Shown: positions 29,802-39,140, numbered from the stretch's first letter. The stretch is 64,000 nt of DNA from Phycisphaerales bacterium (GCA_020639115.1 JACKHG010000008.1:1-64000); one strand, 5' to 3'. Translations and numbers: made by a program. The notes: generated from the letters alone by a model not told the origin.

Positions 29802-30491
29802 TCAGGCCGACAAGATAGCCGCTAAGTCCCTTATGGAGCTGATCTTATGGGTCGGAATGGCGTTACCCAGATCCATGATCCGGTCCGCGTAGCACACCCA
29901 GCAGGTCGCCAGCCCCAGGGGACCCGCCCCGCCCACGTCGCTGTGCAGCGAGTCACCGGCGTGCAAAACGCGGTCCGGCGTGACCTGCATCCGTTCGAGG
30001 GCCATCCGGAAGATCCCGTCGTGCGGCTTGTAGGAGCGGGCGTCCTCGGAGGTCACGATGGCATCAACGCGGAAGCCGCGTTTCTCGACCGCGGAGAGGA
30101 CGTCCTCGGTGTCGGCGTTCGAGACGATGCAGACCGGCACGTCGAGCGTTTCGAGCGTCTCGCGGACGTGCGGGGCCGCCGGAGGATCAGCCCAGTAGGC
30201 CTTCAGCATGCGGGCGTAGGGCTCGGGGTCGATGTCGCGGCGCCACGGCACCAGCGTTTCAGCCAGCGTGACGCACTCACAGTCGAACAGGGTGAGAAAA
30301 TCGTCGCCGTTGCGGGTCTCGATCGCGGCGAAGAAGCGATGTCCCCAGGCCACCGCGAGATCGGCAGCCGTCACCGGCAGTTCCAGATCGTCGACGATCC
30401 GCGCGCAGGTGGCCTCGACGGCCTCGCGATCACCGGTCACCAGTGTGCCGTAGAAGTCGAGAAAGAGCGCATCGAATCGCCGCCGCGGCAT
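29802..30491 (-). CDS. HAD-superfamily hydrolase
   Basis: This is a 229-aa haloacid dehalogenase-type phosphatase or dehalogenase. The motifs are motif I LFLDFYGTLV (nucleophile Asp, general acid position substituted by Tyr as in dehalogenase-like members), motif II VCIVSNAD, motif III lysine in SYKPHDGIF and motif IV HAGDSLHSDVGGA. It has a helical cap domain between motifs I and II. The substrate cannot be predicted. The start at 30491 was chosen because it directly precedes motif I. It follows the FabZ-like gene by 56 bases on the same strand. Confidence 0.87.
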   Translation of the reverse strand: MPRRRFDALFLDFYGTLVTGDREAVEATCARIVDDLELPVTAADLAVAWGHRFFAAIETRNGDDFLTLFDCECVTLAETLVPWRRDIDPEPYARMLKAYWADPPAAPHVRETLETLDVPVCIVSNADTEDVLSAVEKRGFRVDAIVTSEDARSYKPHDGIFRMALERMQVTPDRVLHAGDSLHSDVGGAGPLGLATCWVCYADRIMDLGNAIPTHKISSIRDLAAILSA

Positions 30492-30547
30492 GTTTTCCCC
30501 GAATCGTGATTCGCCGCGTGCGCCAAGCCGCCGGCGCGGCTCCGCCG

Positions 30548-31033
30548 TCACTTCGCATCCGGCATGGCCAGGCCCGCGATCGTGGCGTGAAACACGAGCC
30601 GACCGTCCACGACCCCCTGCACGTCCCCGACCACCCGACGCGAACGGTTCTCGGTGATCTTCGAGATCAGGATCAGCCGGCACGGCGGGATGACCGCCTC
30701 GCGGAAGCGGCAGTTTTCCACGCCTCCAAAGCCTACAAAAACGTCCAGCTCGTTCACGTAGCGCGAGCTGAACGCCACGAGCTGAGCGCCGGCTTCCAAC
30801 TGCAGCACGCCGGGCATGATCGGCCGGCCCGGCACGTGCCCGCGCGCCCACCAGGCGTCCGCCCGGCATTCGCAAAACGCCACGGACAGGCCCGCTTCGC
30901 GATCGAACCGACACACCCCATCGAGCAGTTCGAACTCGAAGCGATGCGGCAGGCGGGAATAAATGAACTCATGGTCGTACTGTACCTCGTCCGTGTTGAT
31001 CTGGTCGAGGTCGATGAGCAACGGTGGCGGCAT
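30548..31033 (-). CDS. FabZ-like 3-hydroxyacyl-ACP dehydratase
   Basis: This 161-aa hotdog-fold protein is related to FabZ. The active-site region reads ARGHVPGRPIMPGVLQLEAGAQL, with the catalytic His in GHxPG and the catalytic Glu in LEA. FabZ dehydrates 3-hydroxyacyl-ACP during fatty acid elongation; FabA or a specialised homologue are alternatives. It has an N-terminal extension before the core. It may be cotranscribed with the Hc1-like gene upstream and the HAD gene downstream. The start at 31033 lacks a strong Shine-Dalgarno sequence. Confidence 0.87.
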   Translation of the reverse strand: MPPPLLIDLDQINTDEVQYDHEFIYSRLPHRFEFELLDGVCRFDREAGLSVAFCECRADAWWARGHVPGRPIMPGVLQLEAGAQLVAFSSRYVNELDVFVGFGGVENCRFREAVIPPCRLILISKITENRSRRVVGDVQGVVDGRLVFHATIAGLAMPDAK

Positions 31034-31169
31034 GGAATCCCCCGCGGAACGGTGCGGCACAGCGAGCACTGCGCTGAGCCGCCGTACGCCCGATCTCAAG
31101 CGACGCGCACGAAGCCGCTGCTACGCGGGCATGCGTCACGACGTTCGTTCAATCCAGCAGCGCGGGGGC

Positions 31170-31349
31170 CTAGCCCTCGGTGGACGCGCGGGACTCGAGG
31201 ATGCTCTTGCGCACTTCCTGGGCCGCAGCCTTGACGTCCTGCATGGTTTTGCGGACGCGGGTGCCGGCGGCCTTGTTGCCCCCAACAGCCTTGTTGACGT
31301 CATCAGCAGCGGACTCGACCAACTGACGGAGGCGCTCGTAGGCTTCCAT
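31170..31349 (-). CDS. Histone H1-like Hc1 family protein
   Basis: This 59-residue protein begins MEAYERLRQLVESAADDVNK and continues GGNKAAGTRVRKTMQDVK and QEVRKSILESR. GGNKAAGTRVR and the overall length match the globular part of the chlamydial histone-like Hc1 family. It lacks the Lys/Ala-rich tail of chlamydial Hc1. It should bind DNA and help compact the nucleoid. The strong GAGGGAG ribosome binding site precedes the ATG. Such proteins are widespread in planctomycetes and relatives. It lies upstream of the FabZ-like gene. Confidence 0.78.
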   Translation of the reverse strand: MEAYERLRQLVESAADDVNKAVGGNKAAGTRVRKTMQDVKAAAQEVRKSILESRASTEG

Positions 31350-31812
31350 GTGTAGCTCCCTCGCGGACGCCCGCAGTTGAGTGGCCTCAGTGCAGAGCGT
31401 CGTCGGATATTCGTTTTGCCGGGCCGTTCCAGAGGCCCCGATTCGGGCGGAAGTGTATCAGAGGGCCGTGAGGCAGGCAAAGCAAAAGCTCTCTCCGAAA
31501 CGCCCCTACGACACAAAAAAACGCGGTTTTGCGGCGTAAACGGGTCCCTGAAGGGGGTACAGACGGCCTCGAGGACACAGGAGGCGAACCTCCCCATAAT
31601 TACAGATAACTTCATTCAATACAAGTAGTTATGATTAATCAAGCGTGCCGTTTGCGGGGAATTCGACTGGCGCTTCAGGGAGGCCCGATAAAACAGTGAA
31701 GCGGGCCCAAAATTCCCGCCGATGAGAAGAATGTTAGGCACGGCAACGCGCGGATTGGGCGTGTGCGCCTGGGATGGTTGCTCGCGCCCCCGCCTGTCAG
31801 GATGACGACACC
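31350..31812. other. 463-base intergenic region
   Basis: No gene is supported. It separates the divergent Hc1-like gene and the TPR gene. The part around 31595-31660 is more AT-rich and may hold promoters, but no clear hexamer pair with proper spacing was found. Confidence 0.4.
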
Positions 31813-33051
31813 ATGCGGCATGGATGCCTGATCGCGCTTGGCCTCTGCCTCTGCGCCACGTGCGCGCACGCAGATGCGACACCCGCCGATAACGAACTCG
31901 CCACCGTTCCCAACCGCGATATCGCGCTCGATTATGCCGTGGCGGAAAGTCCGCTGCCGCTGCTTGGCGTGGAATTGTGGTACACGTTCGATCGCGGCGA
32001 CACGTGGCGACTCTACGGGCGCGACGCGGACCTGAAGCCGCCGATGACGTTTCACGCGCCGCAGGGCGGTTTGTGCGGCTTTTATTTCGTTCTGACCAAT
32101 GCAGCCGGTCCCTCGGGGCCGCCCCCGGCGCTCCATACAACGCCGCAGTTGTGGGTGCTGATCGACGAGGACGCCCCCATCGTGCAGTTGCATCGCCCCA
32201 CCATCGCCCCGGAAGGCGGCGCGCACACGACGCTGTGGCTGCGCTGGACGGTGCTGGACGACGGCCTCGGCGAACGCCCTATCGAGCTGAGCTACCGGGC
32301 GCTGCCCGACGGAGCGTGGCAGGAACTCGCTCGGGAACTTCCCAATACGGGCGCATATGACTGGCAGGTGCCGGACGCGCTCGCGGGCGAAGTGGCGGTG
32401 CGCCTGACGGCGACCGACCGCGCGGGGCATCGCACCGAGGCGATGAGCCCGGGCGTGGTGCTGCCGGCGCGCAAGCCCCTGGCTGAAGCGAAGAATCCCG
32501 CGGACGAGCTGGCCAGTGCGCGGTCCACCCGCGCCCTGACCGCGGAGGACATGAAGCGGGCGCGGGATCTGCTGCGTATGGGCCGGCGGCACGCGCTGCA
32601 CGGTGCGCACGACCTGGCGGTGGGCCGCTATCGCGATGCCCTGCAGATCGATCCGGAGATGCCGGAAGCGCTTGTCGGGCTCGGCGCGTCGCTGTACGCT
32701 CTGGGCGAGTACGACGCCTCGGCGCACGCCTACGAACTGGCCTTGCGCTACACGCCGGACGAGCGCCAAGCGCTGGAGGGCATCGCCCGCACGCTGGTCG
32801 CACTGCAGAAGTACGACGCGGCTGAGGCGCGGTTGATGACGATCGTCGAGCACGAGCCCCAGGACGTGGAGACGTGGCTGCACCTCGGCGACGTCGCGAT
32901 CTACAAGGGGAATGAAGTGTCCGCCCGCGATTACTACATGAAGGCTGCGACGAAGTCGCCGGATGCGGTGTCGGTGGTCGCCCGCGCCCGGGCCCGCCTG
33001 GACGACCTGCCCTCGCTGCATCGCCGCTGGGAAGCGACCGAGACGCCATGA
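31813..33051 (+). CDS. Exported TPR protein
   Basis: This 412-aa protein has a signal peptide (CLIALGLCLCATCAHA). The central part is beta-rich with Ig-like repeats (VELWYTFDRGDTWRLYGRD, VLDDGLGERPIELSYRALPD). The C-terminal part, from about residue 250, has TPR units: HALHGAHDLAVGRYRDALQI, YALGEYDASAHAYELALRY and VALQKYDAAEARLMTIVEH. It probably scaffolds an envelope complex. Its last four bases overlap holA (ATGA), so the two are likely translationally coupled. Confidence 0.8.
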   Translation: MRHGCLIALGLCLCATCAHADATPADNELATVPNRDIALDYAVAESPLPLLGVELWYTFDRGDTWRLYGRDADLKPPMTFHAPQGGLCGFYFVLTNAAGPSGPPPALHTTPQLWVLIDEDAPIVQLHRPTIAPEGGAHTTLWLRWTVLDDGLGERPIELSYRALPDGAWQELARELPNTGAYDWQVPDALAGEVAVRLTATDRAGHRTEAMSPGVVLPARKPLAEAKNPADELASARSTRALTAEDMKRARDLLRMGRRHALHGAHDLAVGRYRDALQIDPEMPEALVGLGASLYALGEYDASAHAYELALRYTPDERQALEGIARTLVALQKYDAAEARLMTIVEHEPQDVETWLHLGDVAIYKGNEVSARDYYMKAATKSPDAVSVVARARARLDDLPSLHRRWEATETP

Positions 33052-34046
33052 GTGCAGCCACCCCCATCGCCGGTGTGTACGCCTTTCACGGCCCGGATGC
33101 CTTTCGCAAGAACGAGGCGATTGCAGCGCTGTGTGCGCGGATCGCGGAGGCCGACGGTGACGGCCAGGGTCCGACGCAGTTCGACGGTGACAACGCGGAG
33201 CTGGCATCGGTGTTGGACGAGGTGCGCACATTCTCGCTGCTGGGCGGGCGGCGCATCGTGATCGTGAACCGGGCCGACCCGTTCATCACGAAGCACCGCG
33301 GGGCGCTCGAGCGGTACTGCGAGTCCCCGGCGGACTCCGGCACACTGATCCTCGAGTGCAACAGCCTGCCTGGCAACCAGAAGCTGCACAAGATCATCGC
33401 GAAACAAGGCGAGGTGATCCGCTTCGACGAGCTCAAGGGACGCGCGGTCGCGGAGTGGATGGTGCAGCGGGCGGAGAGCGTCTACGGCAAGCGGCTCGCC
33501 TCGAGCTGCGCGTGGTCGCTGCGCGAACTGTGCGGCAGCGAGCTGGGGCTGCTCGACGCTGAATTGGGAAAACTATCGACGTTCGTCGGCGACCGGCCGG
33601 CGATCACCGAGGCGGACATCGACGCCCTGGTGGGACGCCACCGCGAGGAGGACGTCTTCGGGGTGATCGACGGCATCGCCGAGGGGAACGCGGCGAAGGC
33701 GCTGGCCCAGTGGGAGCGCGTGCTCGCCACCGACCGGGCGGCGCCGGCGCGGGCGATCGGCGGCCTGGCCTGGGGCGTGCGGCGGCTTCTCGACCTGAAG
33801 CTGCAGGCTGACCGGGGCGTCGCGATGCCGGCGCTCGCGCGGCAGGCCTTCTGTCCCGCGGACGTGCTCGAACGTCGCCTGCGGACGGCGAGCATCCCCG
33901 CGCTGCAGGAACAACTCTGCGATCTGCTCGACGCCGACCTGGCGTCGAAGACCGGCCTGAGCACGGTGCCGGTGGCCATCGAGCGGTTCATCGTGAAGCA
34001 CAGCGTGCGGCGCCAGGCGCCGGCGCGGCGCCCGGTCCGGGCCTGA
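33048..34046 (+). CDS. holA: DNA polymerase III subunit delta
   Basis: This 332-aa clamp-loader wrench subunit helps load the beta sliding clamp at the replication fork. The family pattern includes GVYAFHGPDAFRKNEAIAAL at the N-terminus, the FSLLGGRRIVIVNRADPF segment, a middle domain with IRFDELKGRAVAEWMVQRA, and a C-terminal helical domain with IERFIVKHSV. Length is typical for HolA. The ATGA overlap with the preceding TPR gene indicates an operon. Confidence 0.88.
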   Translation: MSAATPIAGVYAFHGPDAFRKNEAIAALCARIAEADGDGQGPTQFDGDNAELASVLDEVRTFSLLGGRRIVIVNRADPFITKHRGALERYCESPADSGTLILECNSLPGNQKLHKIIAKQGEVIRFDELKGRAVAEWMVQRAESVYGKRLASSCAWSLRELCGSELGLLDAELGKLSTFVGDRPAITEADIDALVGRHREEDVFGVIDGIAEGNAAKALAQWERVLATDRAAPARAIGGLAWGVRRLLDLKLQADRGVAMPALARQAFCPADVLERRLRTASIPALQEQLCDLLDADLASKTGLSTVPVAIERFIVKHSVRRQAPARRPVRA

Positions 34047-34084
34047 CGATCTACCCGCAACCTGCACAAGGAAGTGCAACGAAC

Positions 34085-35461
34085 ATGACAAGGAAGGCAC
34101 TCACGATCCTGCTGTATCCCCTGGTGACGTGCGGTCTGGGCTGTGCGGATTGGGACATCGTTCCCCTGCAGCAGACGAAGACGGCGGAGGCGCCGGCGAA
34201 GGCCCAGCCCGCGCCGGCTGCTGCGGATCCGGATCTCACCCGTGCGCCGCGCGGCGACTCGATCGACCCGCAGAGCGACAACATGGCCGCGGATGCGGTG
34301 CGGAAGTACCTGGCGGACCTCGACGCGGTGCAGCGGAACGATTCGGCGCCGGCGGCGCGGTACACGGAGGCGCGCGGGGAATCGCGGCGCAGCCCGGCTG
34401 CCCCACCGGCGCAGTACGACGAGCACTTCGGCAAGCCCCGGCTGACGCATGCGGCGGCTGAGCCGGCAAAGCAGCCGGAACCGGCCCGCAAGCCGGAGTT
34501 GACGCGGCCCGCGCCGGTCGTGGCTGAGGTCACACCGGCAGTGACGCCCGACGCGGCGGAGGCCGAGTCGGTGCAGGCGAACGCGCCGGTGAACATCGAC
34601 GCAGCCGCCGAGGAGCCAGCCGTTGCCGACGCTCGGCGGCCGCAGGTCACGGCTGTCTCGCTGGTGGGAAATGCCGAACCGACAGCCACGTCCACGGATG
34701 GCCAGGTCGCGGCAAACACGGCGATGAGCGCGACGGGCGAGACGGTCCACAGCGCCACACTCGACGAACTGATCGAGCAGGCCCGGACGGAGCTGGCGAA
34801 GGACCCTGCGAACGCCAAGGCACAGTATCGGTTGAGCTTGCTGCTGCTGGCAGCCGGCCGTCCAGCGGAGGCGGGCGAGCTATCTCCGGAGCTGACCGAG
34901 TCGCAGCGGGGGCTGATCGCGCGGCAGGTGGCGGTGAACGCGGCGGTCGAGGACGTGCTGGGCGGCTCAGGGGAGCATGCGAACCAGGCGTACGCGGCGA
35001 CGGAGGCGTTGCGGGACGCGTTGCGGCAGGACGCGGAGCTGGTGTTGCCGGTGCTGACGCTGTGCACGAAGGTGACGACGTTCGGCGTGTACACGGAGAT
35101 GCCGGACAGTGCGCTGGTGGCCTACCGGGCGAACCGGGCGATCATCTACTGCGAGGTGCGTAACCTGGCGACGGAAGGGGACGAAGCAAAGGGTTTCACG
35201 TCGCTGCTGTCGACGCGGATGGAGCTGTTCGGGGCGAACGGGCAGTCGCTGTGGCAGCACGAGGAGCAGCGGATCGAGGATCGGGCGCGGCACCGGCGTG
35301 AGGATTTCTTCGTGGCGCAACTGGTGACGTTTCCGCCGACGCTGGCTCCAGGCAAGTACACGCTGAAGGCGACGGTGACGGACCTGATCGGGAACAAGAC
35401 GAACGAGACGGTCCGGGAGTTGCACATCGGGGGCACGCCGGCGGCGGCCGCGGGGTCGTAG
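34085..35461 (+). CDS. Exported lipoprotein with TPR-like segment, unknown function
   Basis: This 458-aa protein begins with a short signal and a lipobox-like TCGLGCADW. A long Ala/Pro-rich low-complexity region follows to about residue 230, ending with the sequence around SATGETVHSATLDEL. The C-terminal half starts with TPR-like helices (DELIEQARTELAKDPANAKA) and ends with a beta-rich domain (RAIIYCEVRNLATEGDEA, PGKYTLKATVTDLIGN). I do not recognise a family. It follows holA by 38 bases on the same strand. Confidence 0.72.
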   Translation: MTRKALTILLYPLVTCGLGCADWDIVPLQQTKTAEAPAKAQPAPAAADPDLTRAPRGDSIDPQSDNMAADAVRKYLADLDAVQRNDSAPAARYTEARGESRRSPAAPPAQYDEHFGKPRLTHAAAEPAKQPEPARKPELTRPAPVVAEVTPAVTPDAAEAESVQANAPVNIDAAAEEPAVADARRPQVTAVSLVGNAEPTATSTDGQVAANTAMSATGETVHSATLDELIEQARTELAKDPANAKAQYRLSLLLLAAGRPAEAGELSPELTESQRGLIARQVAVNAAVEDVLGGSGEHANQAYAATEALRDALRQDAELVLPVLTLCTKVTTFGVYTEMPDSALVAYRANRAIIYCEVRNLATEGDEAKGFTSLLSTRMELFGANGQSLWQHEEQRIEDRARHRREDFFVAQLVTFPPTLAPGKYTLKATVTDLIGNKTNETVRELHIGGTPAAAAGS

Positions 35462-35914
35462 CGCAGCGTTGCGGGGAGGCCGCTTGGGTTTTACCGCAGA
35501 CAACGCCGAGTACGGCGTTGGTCGAGTTGGGGTGGCCGAGGCGGGCCGTGCCGGGGATTCAACCACGAAGCCATAACGAACGGCCACTGTTTCTGATATG
35601 AACGGCCTGGCTGGGCCTCGGTTGCGTGTTGGCATTCTGATCGCTTGCGGGCACCGTCCATCGAGAGTGAACGGTTGGCGCACGACGCGCACTCCGCTTG
35701 GGTTGAATACCCCATGTCCGGGTGCCGTGCGGTGCGGCGGGTAAAGGGTGGCTGGACGTGCGCCGCTGAAAGTCCTTGCGTCCGGCGACTCGTTCGTCTT
35801 GCCGCCGGTTTTTGAGTGGAACGGCTTTGCCTGCGAAGTACGATGCGCGTTCACGTCGGGCAAGCGGGACGCGTCGGAGGTCGGCGCGCGGGACCCTAGC
35901 GCAAGGAGCCAGCC
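35462..35914. other. 453-base intergenic region
   Basis: No gene is supported between the lipoprotein and the CTDC protein. A hairpin lies at 35501-35520. The AAGGAG ribosome binding site of the next gene is at the right end. Confidence 0.45.
35501..35520 (+). terminator. Perfect 8-bp hairpin
   Basis: CAACGCCG and CGGCGTTG pair across an AGTA loop, 40 bases after the stop at 35461. There is no U-run, so it may be a Rho-dependent or 3'-stabilising structure rather than a classical terminator. Confidence 0.5.
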
Positions 35915-36748
35915 ATGTTGAACGCGAAGTCGGGAGTGGTGGTTGTACTGGCGGCAGTTCTTGGTTTTTCCATGTTAGCCGGACAGGCGTACGCCCAGTG
36001 CGGCGGTCCGGATCCGAACCAGGTCGTGCTCAATGACGCCGACATCTGGCACGTCAGCGGCGGCGACATCTTCACGGTGATTCCCGATCCGTTCCCCGAC
36101 AACAGCCTGATCGGTGACTGGATCGCCGTGCGGCGGTATGTCGATCTGCCCATTGAGTATTACCAGATCATCGGCAACATGTACTACGAGCAGGGCGACC
36201 TGAGCGTGTTCACGGTGGCTGAGAACATCGAGGGCGACGGCGTGTGGTGGAAGTATTACGAGCGGAGGTTCTTCGACATCCTCGCCCCCGTCCCGTGCAT
36301 CAGTTGCGAGTTCGACACGGACTGCGACGACGGCGACGGGTGCACGGTGGACACGTGCAACGTGGACGACGAGATCTGCGAGTTCGCACCGCTCGATTGC
36401 GATGACGACAACGCGTGCACGCTGGACAGCTGCGCGGACGGCGCCTGCGTGAACGCACCCATCAGTTGCGACGACGGCAACGCCTGCACCATCGATTCGT
36501 GCGACGCCGAGACCGGGTGCGTCCACGAGCCGGTCGACTGCGACGACGGCGACCCCTGCACGGCGGACAGTTGCGCAGCCGGGGTCTGCTCCAACGATCC
36601 GATCTGCGGGCCCGCGGACGGATGCTGCGATCCGAGTTGCGATCCGGGTAGCGACCCCGACTGCTTTGTCTGCGGGGAGCGCTGGGACTACTGCACGCAG
36701 AACTCGGACTGCTGCTCGAACAAGTGCCGTGGGCACCGCTGCCGGTAG
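35915..36748 (+). CDS. Secreted Cys-rich protein with CTDC repeats and knottin-like end
   Basis: This 277-aa protein has a signal peptide (VVVLAAVLGFSMLAGQAYA) and a unique N-terminal domain to about residue 125. Four CTDC-type repeats follow (CDDGDGCTVDTCN, CDDDNACTLDSCA, CDDGNACTIDSCD, CDDGDPCTADSCA), as in the Dicty_CTDC/slime-mould repeat. A GCCDPSCDPGSDPDC spacer then leads to a terminal module: CGERWDYCTQNSDCC, then SNKCRGHRC. Its six-cysteine spacing (C...C...CC...C...C) matches inhibitor cystine-knot peptides. Disulfide-rich extracellular folding is likely; a receptor or toxin role is speculation. AAGGAG precedes the ATG. Confidence 0.78.
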   Translation: MLNAKSGVVVVLAAVLGFSMLAGQAYAQCGGPDPNQVVLNDADIWHVSGGDIFTVIPDPFPDNSLIGDWIAVRRYVDLPIEYYQIIGNMYYEQGDLSVFTVAENIEGDGVWWKYYERRFFDILAPVPCISCEFDTDCDDGDGCTVDTCNVDDEICEFAPLDCDDDNACTLDSCADGACVNAPISCDDGNACTIDSCDAETGCVHEPVDCDDGDPCTADSCAAGVCSNDPICGPADGCCDPSCDPGSDPDCFVCGERWDYCTQNSDCCSNKCRGHRCR

Positions 36749-37251
36749 GCGATGAAGGGACCTCCAGAACGGGGCGCAGTTCCTTGCTACGGGGAGCTGC
36801 GTCCCGTTTGTTTAGTTCGGATGGGCTACGCGCCACCGGTCGTCGTGAAGCCATTTGAGAACGCGCTGGCCGCGCCGGATCTGGCTGGCGGTCGTTGTGA
36901 CGCGATCGTTGCCAGGATGGGGCGCCGCGGGGGCGTGTGCGTGGTTGCGCGTCTCTCGGGGCGAGGGTGGGCGACTTGCCGTTGGGGTCAGCCCGGCGGT
37001 AGGATTGCGCGCAAGTTGTGGATCTCGCGGCCGGCCACGGAGTGCAGGCGGGTGTGGACCGCCCTGCTGCTCCTCACTTTTTCCCGTTGAACAGAAAGCT
37101 GCGCAGGCCACGTCAGGCTGAGAACGACGATCCGTGTTGCGGTCGCGGTACGGATGGCGATCGGCCAAGGAACGTCCGCCGGCTGGCGGCCCGCCACAGG
37201 CAAAGAGGCGGCGGCCAGCGGCTGGTCAGTGGACCGTGCGGAGTGCGAACG
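36749..37251. other. 503-base intergenic region
   Basis: No gene is supported between the CTDC protein and the ECF sigma factor. Open frames here are short and arginine/glycine-rich. No ECF41-type TGTCACA element was found before the sigma gene itself. Confidence 0.4.
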
Positions 37252-38151
37252 ATGACCCCGGGTACTGACGCTCTGGAGCAGCGGGACGACGGCTTGCGGG
37301 TGTTTGACGCCGTTCGCCCCCGGCTTTTTGGAATTGCCTACCGGATGCTGGGCAGCGTGGCGGAGGCCGAGGACATCGTGCAGAGTGCCTGGTTGCGCTG
37401 GCAGGTGACGGACCGGGGTGCGGTGGTGGATGCGGATGCGTTTCTGGTCACGGTGACGACGCGGCTGGCGATCAACCAAGCCAAATCGGCGCGCGTCCAG
37501 CGCGAGCACTACGCGGGTGTCTGGCTGCCGGAGCCGATTGACACGAGCACCGATCCCTGTGTGGGGGCGGAGCGGGCGGAAGGCCTGGAACTCGCAGTAT
37601 TGATGCTGCTCGAAAAGCTCGCGCCGACGGAGCGTGCCGCCTACGTGCTTCGCGAGGCCTTTGATTACCCGTATGACCGGATCGCCGAAGTTCTGCGGCT
37701 GACGACGGTGAATGCGCGGCAACTGGTCAGTCGGGCCCGGCAGCACATCACGAACGGACGGCAGATGACCGCGGGCGCGGACGAGCATCACCGCCTGCTG
37801 CTGGCCTTCGTGGCCGCGGCCCGCAAGGGCGACGCGAGCGCGCTGGAGGATCTGTTCGCGGCGGACGTCGCCTCGTACGCGGACGGCGGCGGGGTGGTGC
37901 GGGCCGCGAAGGTGCCGGTGGTCGGGCGGGTGCGGGTGGCGAAGTTCATAGCGGCGATCGCGGAGCACTTCTGGACCGGGATGGCGGTCCGGTGGATTGA
38001 AGCGAACGGCTTGCCGGCGGTCGCGCTGCTGCGGGGCGACGCGGTGGTCGCGGTGGCGACGGTCATGGTCTCCGCCGGGCGCATCGATCGCCTGCTCTGG
38101 GTGATGCGGCCAAGCAAGCTCGAGGGAGTGGCCCGGACGCTGGCGGGGTGA
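37252..38151 (+). CDS. ECF41-type RNA polymerase sigma factor with SnoaL-like domain
   Basis: This 299-aa sigma factor recruits RNA polymerase to its own promoter class. Sigma2 (about 15-85) shows IAYRMLGSVAEAEDIVQSAW. A VWLPEP motif sits between sigma2 and sigma4. Sigma4 (about 115-170) has YVLREAFDYPYDRIAEVL and RQLVSRARQHI. A SnoaL-like C-terminal extension (about 180-295) contains DLFAADVASYADGGG. The WLPEP and YADGGG motifs are ECF41 hallmarks; in that family the extension replaces an anti-sigma factor. ECF41 genes are typically next to carboxymuconolactone decarboxylases, oxidoreductases and epimerases, exactly the genes that follow here. Confidence 0.9.
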   Translation: MTPGTDALEQRDDGLRVFDAVRPRLFGIAYRMLGSVAEAEDIVQSAWLRWQVTDRGAVVDADAFLVTVTTRLAINQAKSARVQREHYAGVWLPEPIDTSTDPCVGAERAEGLELAVLMLLEKLAPTERAAYVLREAFDYPYDRIAEVLRLTTVNARQLVSRARQHITNGRQMTAGADEHHRLLLAFVAAARKGDASALEDLFAADVASYADGGGVVRAAKVPVVGRVRVAKFIAAIAEHFWTGMAVRWIEANGLPAVALLRGDAVVAVATVMVSAGRIDRLLWVMRPSKLEGVARTLAG

Positions 38152-38216
38152 GGGTCCACACGGCGCGCGGATCCCCGCGCGATGCGCCGGAACGCGAAGC
38201 GTTTTTTCTGATTTGT

Positions 38217-38243
38217 TGTCACAAAGCGATTCGCCGGCCGGTC
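38217..38243 (+). promoter_or_regulatory. Candidate ECF41 promoter
   Basis: TGTCACA (38217-38223) is followed after 16 bases by GGTC (38240-38243). The published ECF41 consensus is TGTCACA with a CGTC-type -10. One base differs. It lies 67 bases before the hydrolase start and just after the sigma gene. Confidence 0.65.
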
Positions 38244-38309
38244 CATACTGGCGGATGGGCGTCGGTTGCCCGCCTGCGTCGCCGGGACGCTGAAAGGAGA
38301 GGTACGGTC

Positions 38310-39140
38310 ATGTCGGCAGTTACAACTCCGGATGGTGTGAACGTCTACTACAAGGACTGGGGGCCGCGCGACGCCCAGCCAGTCGTGTTCCACCACGGCT
38401 GGCCGCTGTCCGCGGACGACTGGGACGCGCAGATGCTGTATTTCCGCGTTCGGGGATATCGCGTTGTCGCGCACGATCGGCGCGGCCACGGCCGTTCGAG
38501 CCAGGTAAGCGACGGGCACGACATGGATCACTACGCCGCGGACGCGGCTGCCGTGATGGCGCATCTCGAACTGCGTGACGCGATTCACGTGGGCCATTCG
38601 ACCGGCGGCGGAGAGGCAGCCCGCTACGTCGCGCGGCATGGCCGGGGCCGGGTCGCGAAGCTCGTGCTCATCGGCGCGGTCCCGCCGATCATGGTGAAAA
38701 CACCGGCGAACCCGGGCGGTCTGCCGCTGGAAGTGTTCGACGGCTTCCGCGCCCAGCTCGCAGCCAACCGCGCCCAGTTCTACCGCGACGTCGCGAGCGG
38801 TCCGTTCTACGGCTTCACTCGCCCGGGCGCGCAGGCGTCCGAGGGCGTGATCGCGAACTGGTGGCGCCAGGGCATGATGGGCGGCGCCAACGCGCACTAC
38901 GACGGCATCAAGGCCTTCTCCGAGACCGACTTCACGGAGGATCTGAAGATCATCGACGTGCCGACGCTCGTATTGCACGGCGACGACGATCAGATCGTGC
39001 CGATCGAAGCGTCGGCGAAGCGCTCGGTGGAGCTGCTGAAGAAGGGCACGCTGAAGGTTTTCCATGGCTATCCGCACGGCATGTGCACGACGCATGCCGA
39101 CGCGATCAACGCCGAGATTCTCGCGTTCATCCAGGGCTGA
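38310..39140 (+). CDS. Alpha/beta hydrolase, cofactor-free haloperoxidase type
   Basis: This 276-aa alpha/beta-hydrolase is close to non-haem chloroperoxidases and esterases. It has the VVFHHGWPLSADDWD oxyanion region, DRRGHGRSS and the nucleophile elbow GHSTGGG (Ser near residue 97). The triad is completed by Asp in LHGDDDQIVP (near 226) and His in GYPHGM (near 255). It probably hydrolyses esters or lactones, with perhydrolase activity possible. AAAGGAGAGG precedes the start. It is the first gene of the putative ECF41 cassette and sits just downstream of the candidate ECF41 promoter. Confidence 0.9.
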   Translation: MSAVTTPDGVNVYYKDWGPRDAQPVVFHHGWPLSADDWDAQMLYFRVRGYRVVAHDRRGHGRSSQVSDGHDMDHYAADAAAVMAHLELRDAIHVGHSTGGGEAARYVARHGRGRVAKLVLIGAVPPIMVKTPANPGGLPLEVFDGFRAQLAANRAQFYRDVASGPFYGFTRPGAQASEGVIANWWRQGMMGGANAHYDGIKAFSETDFTEDLKIIDVPTLVLHGDDDQIVPIEASAKRSVELLKKGTLKVFHGYPHGMCTTHADAINAEILAFIQG

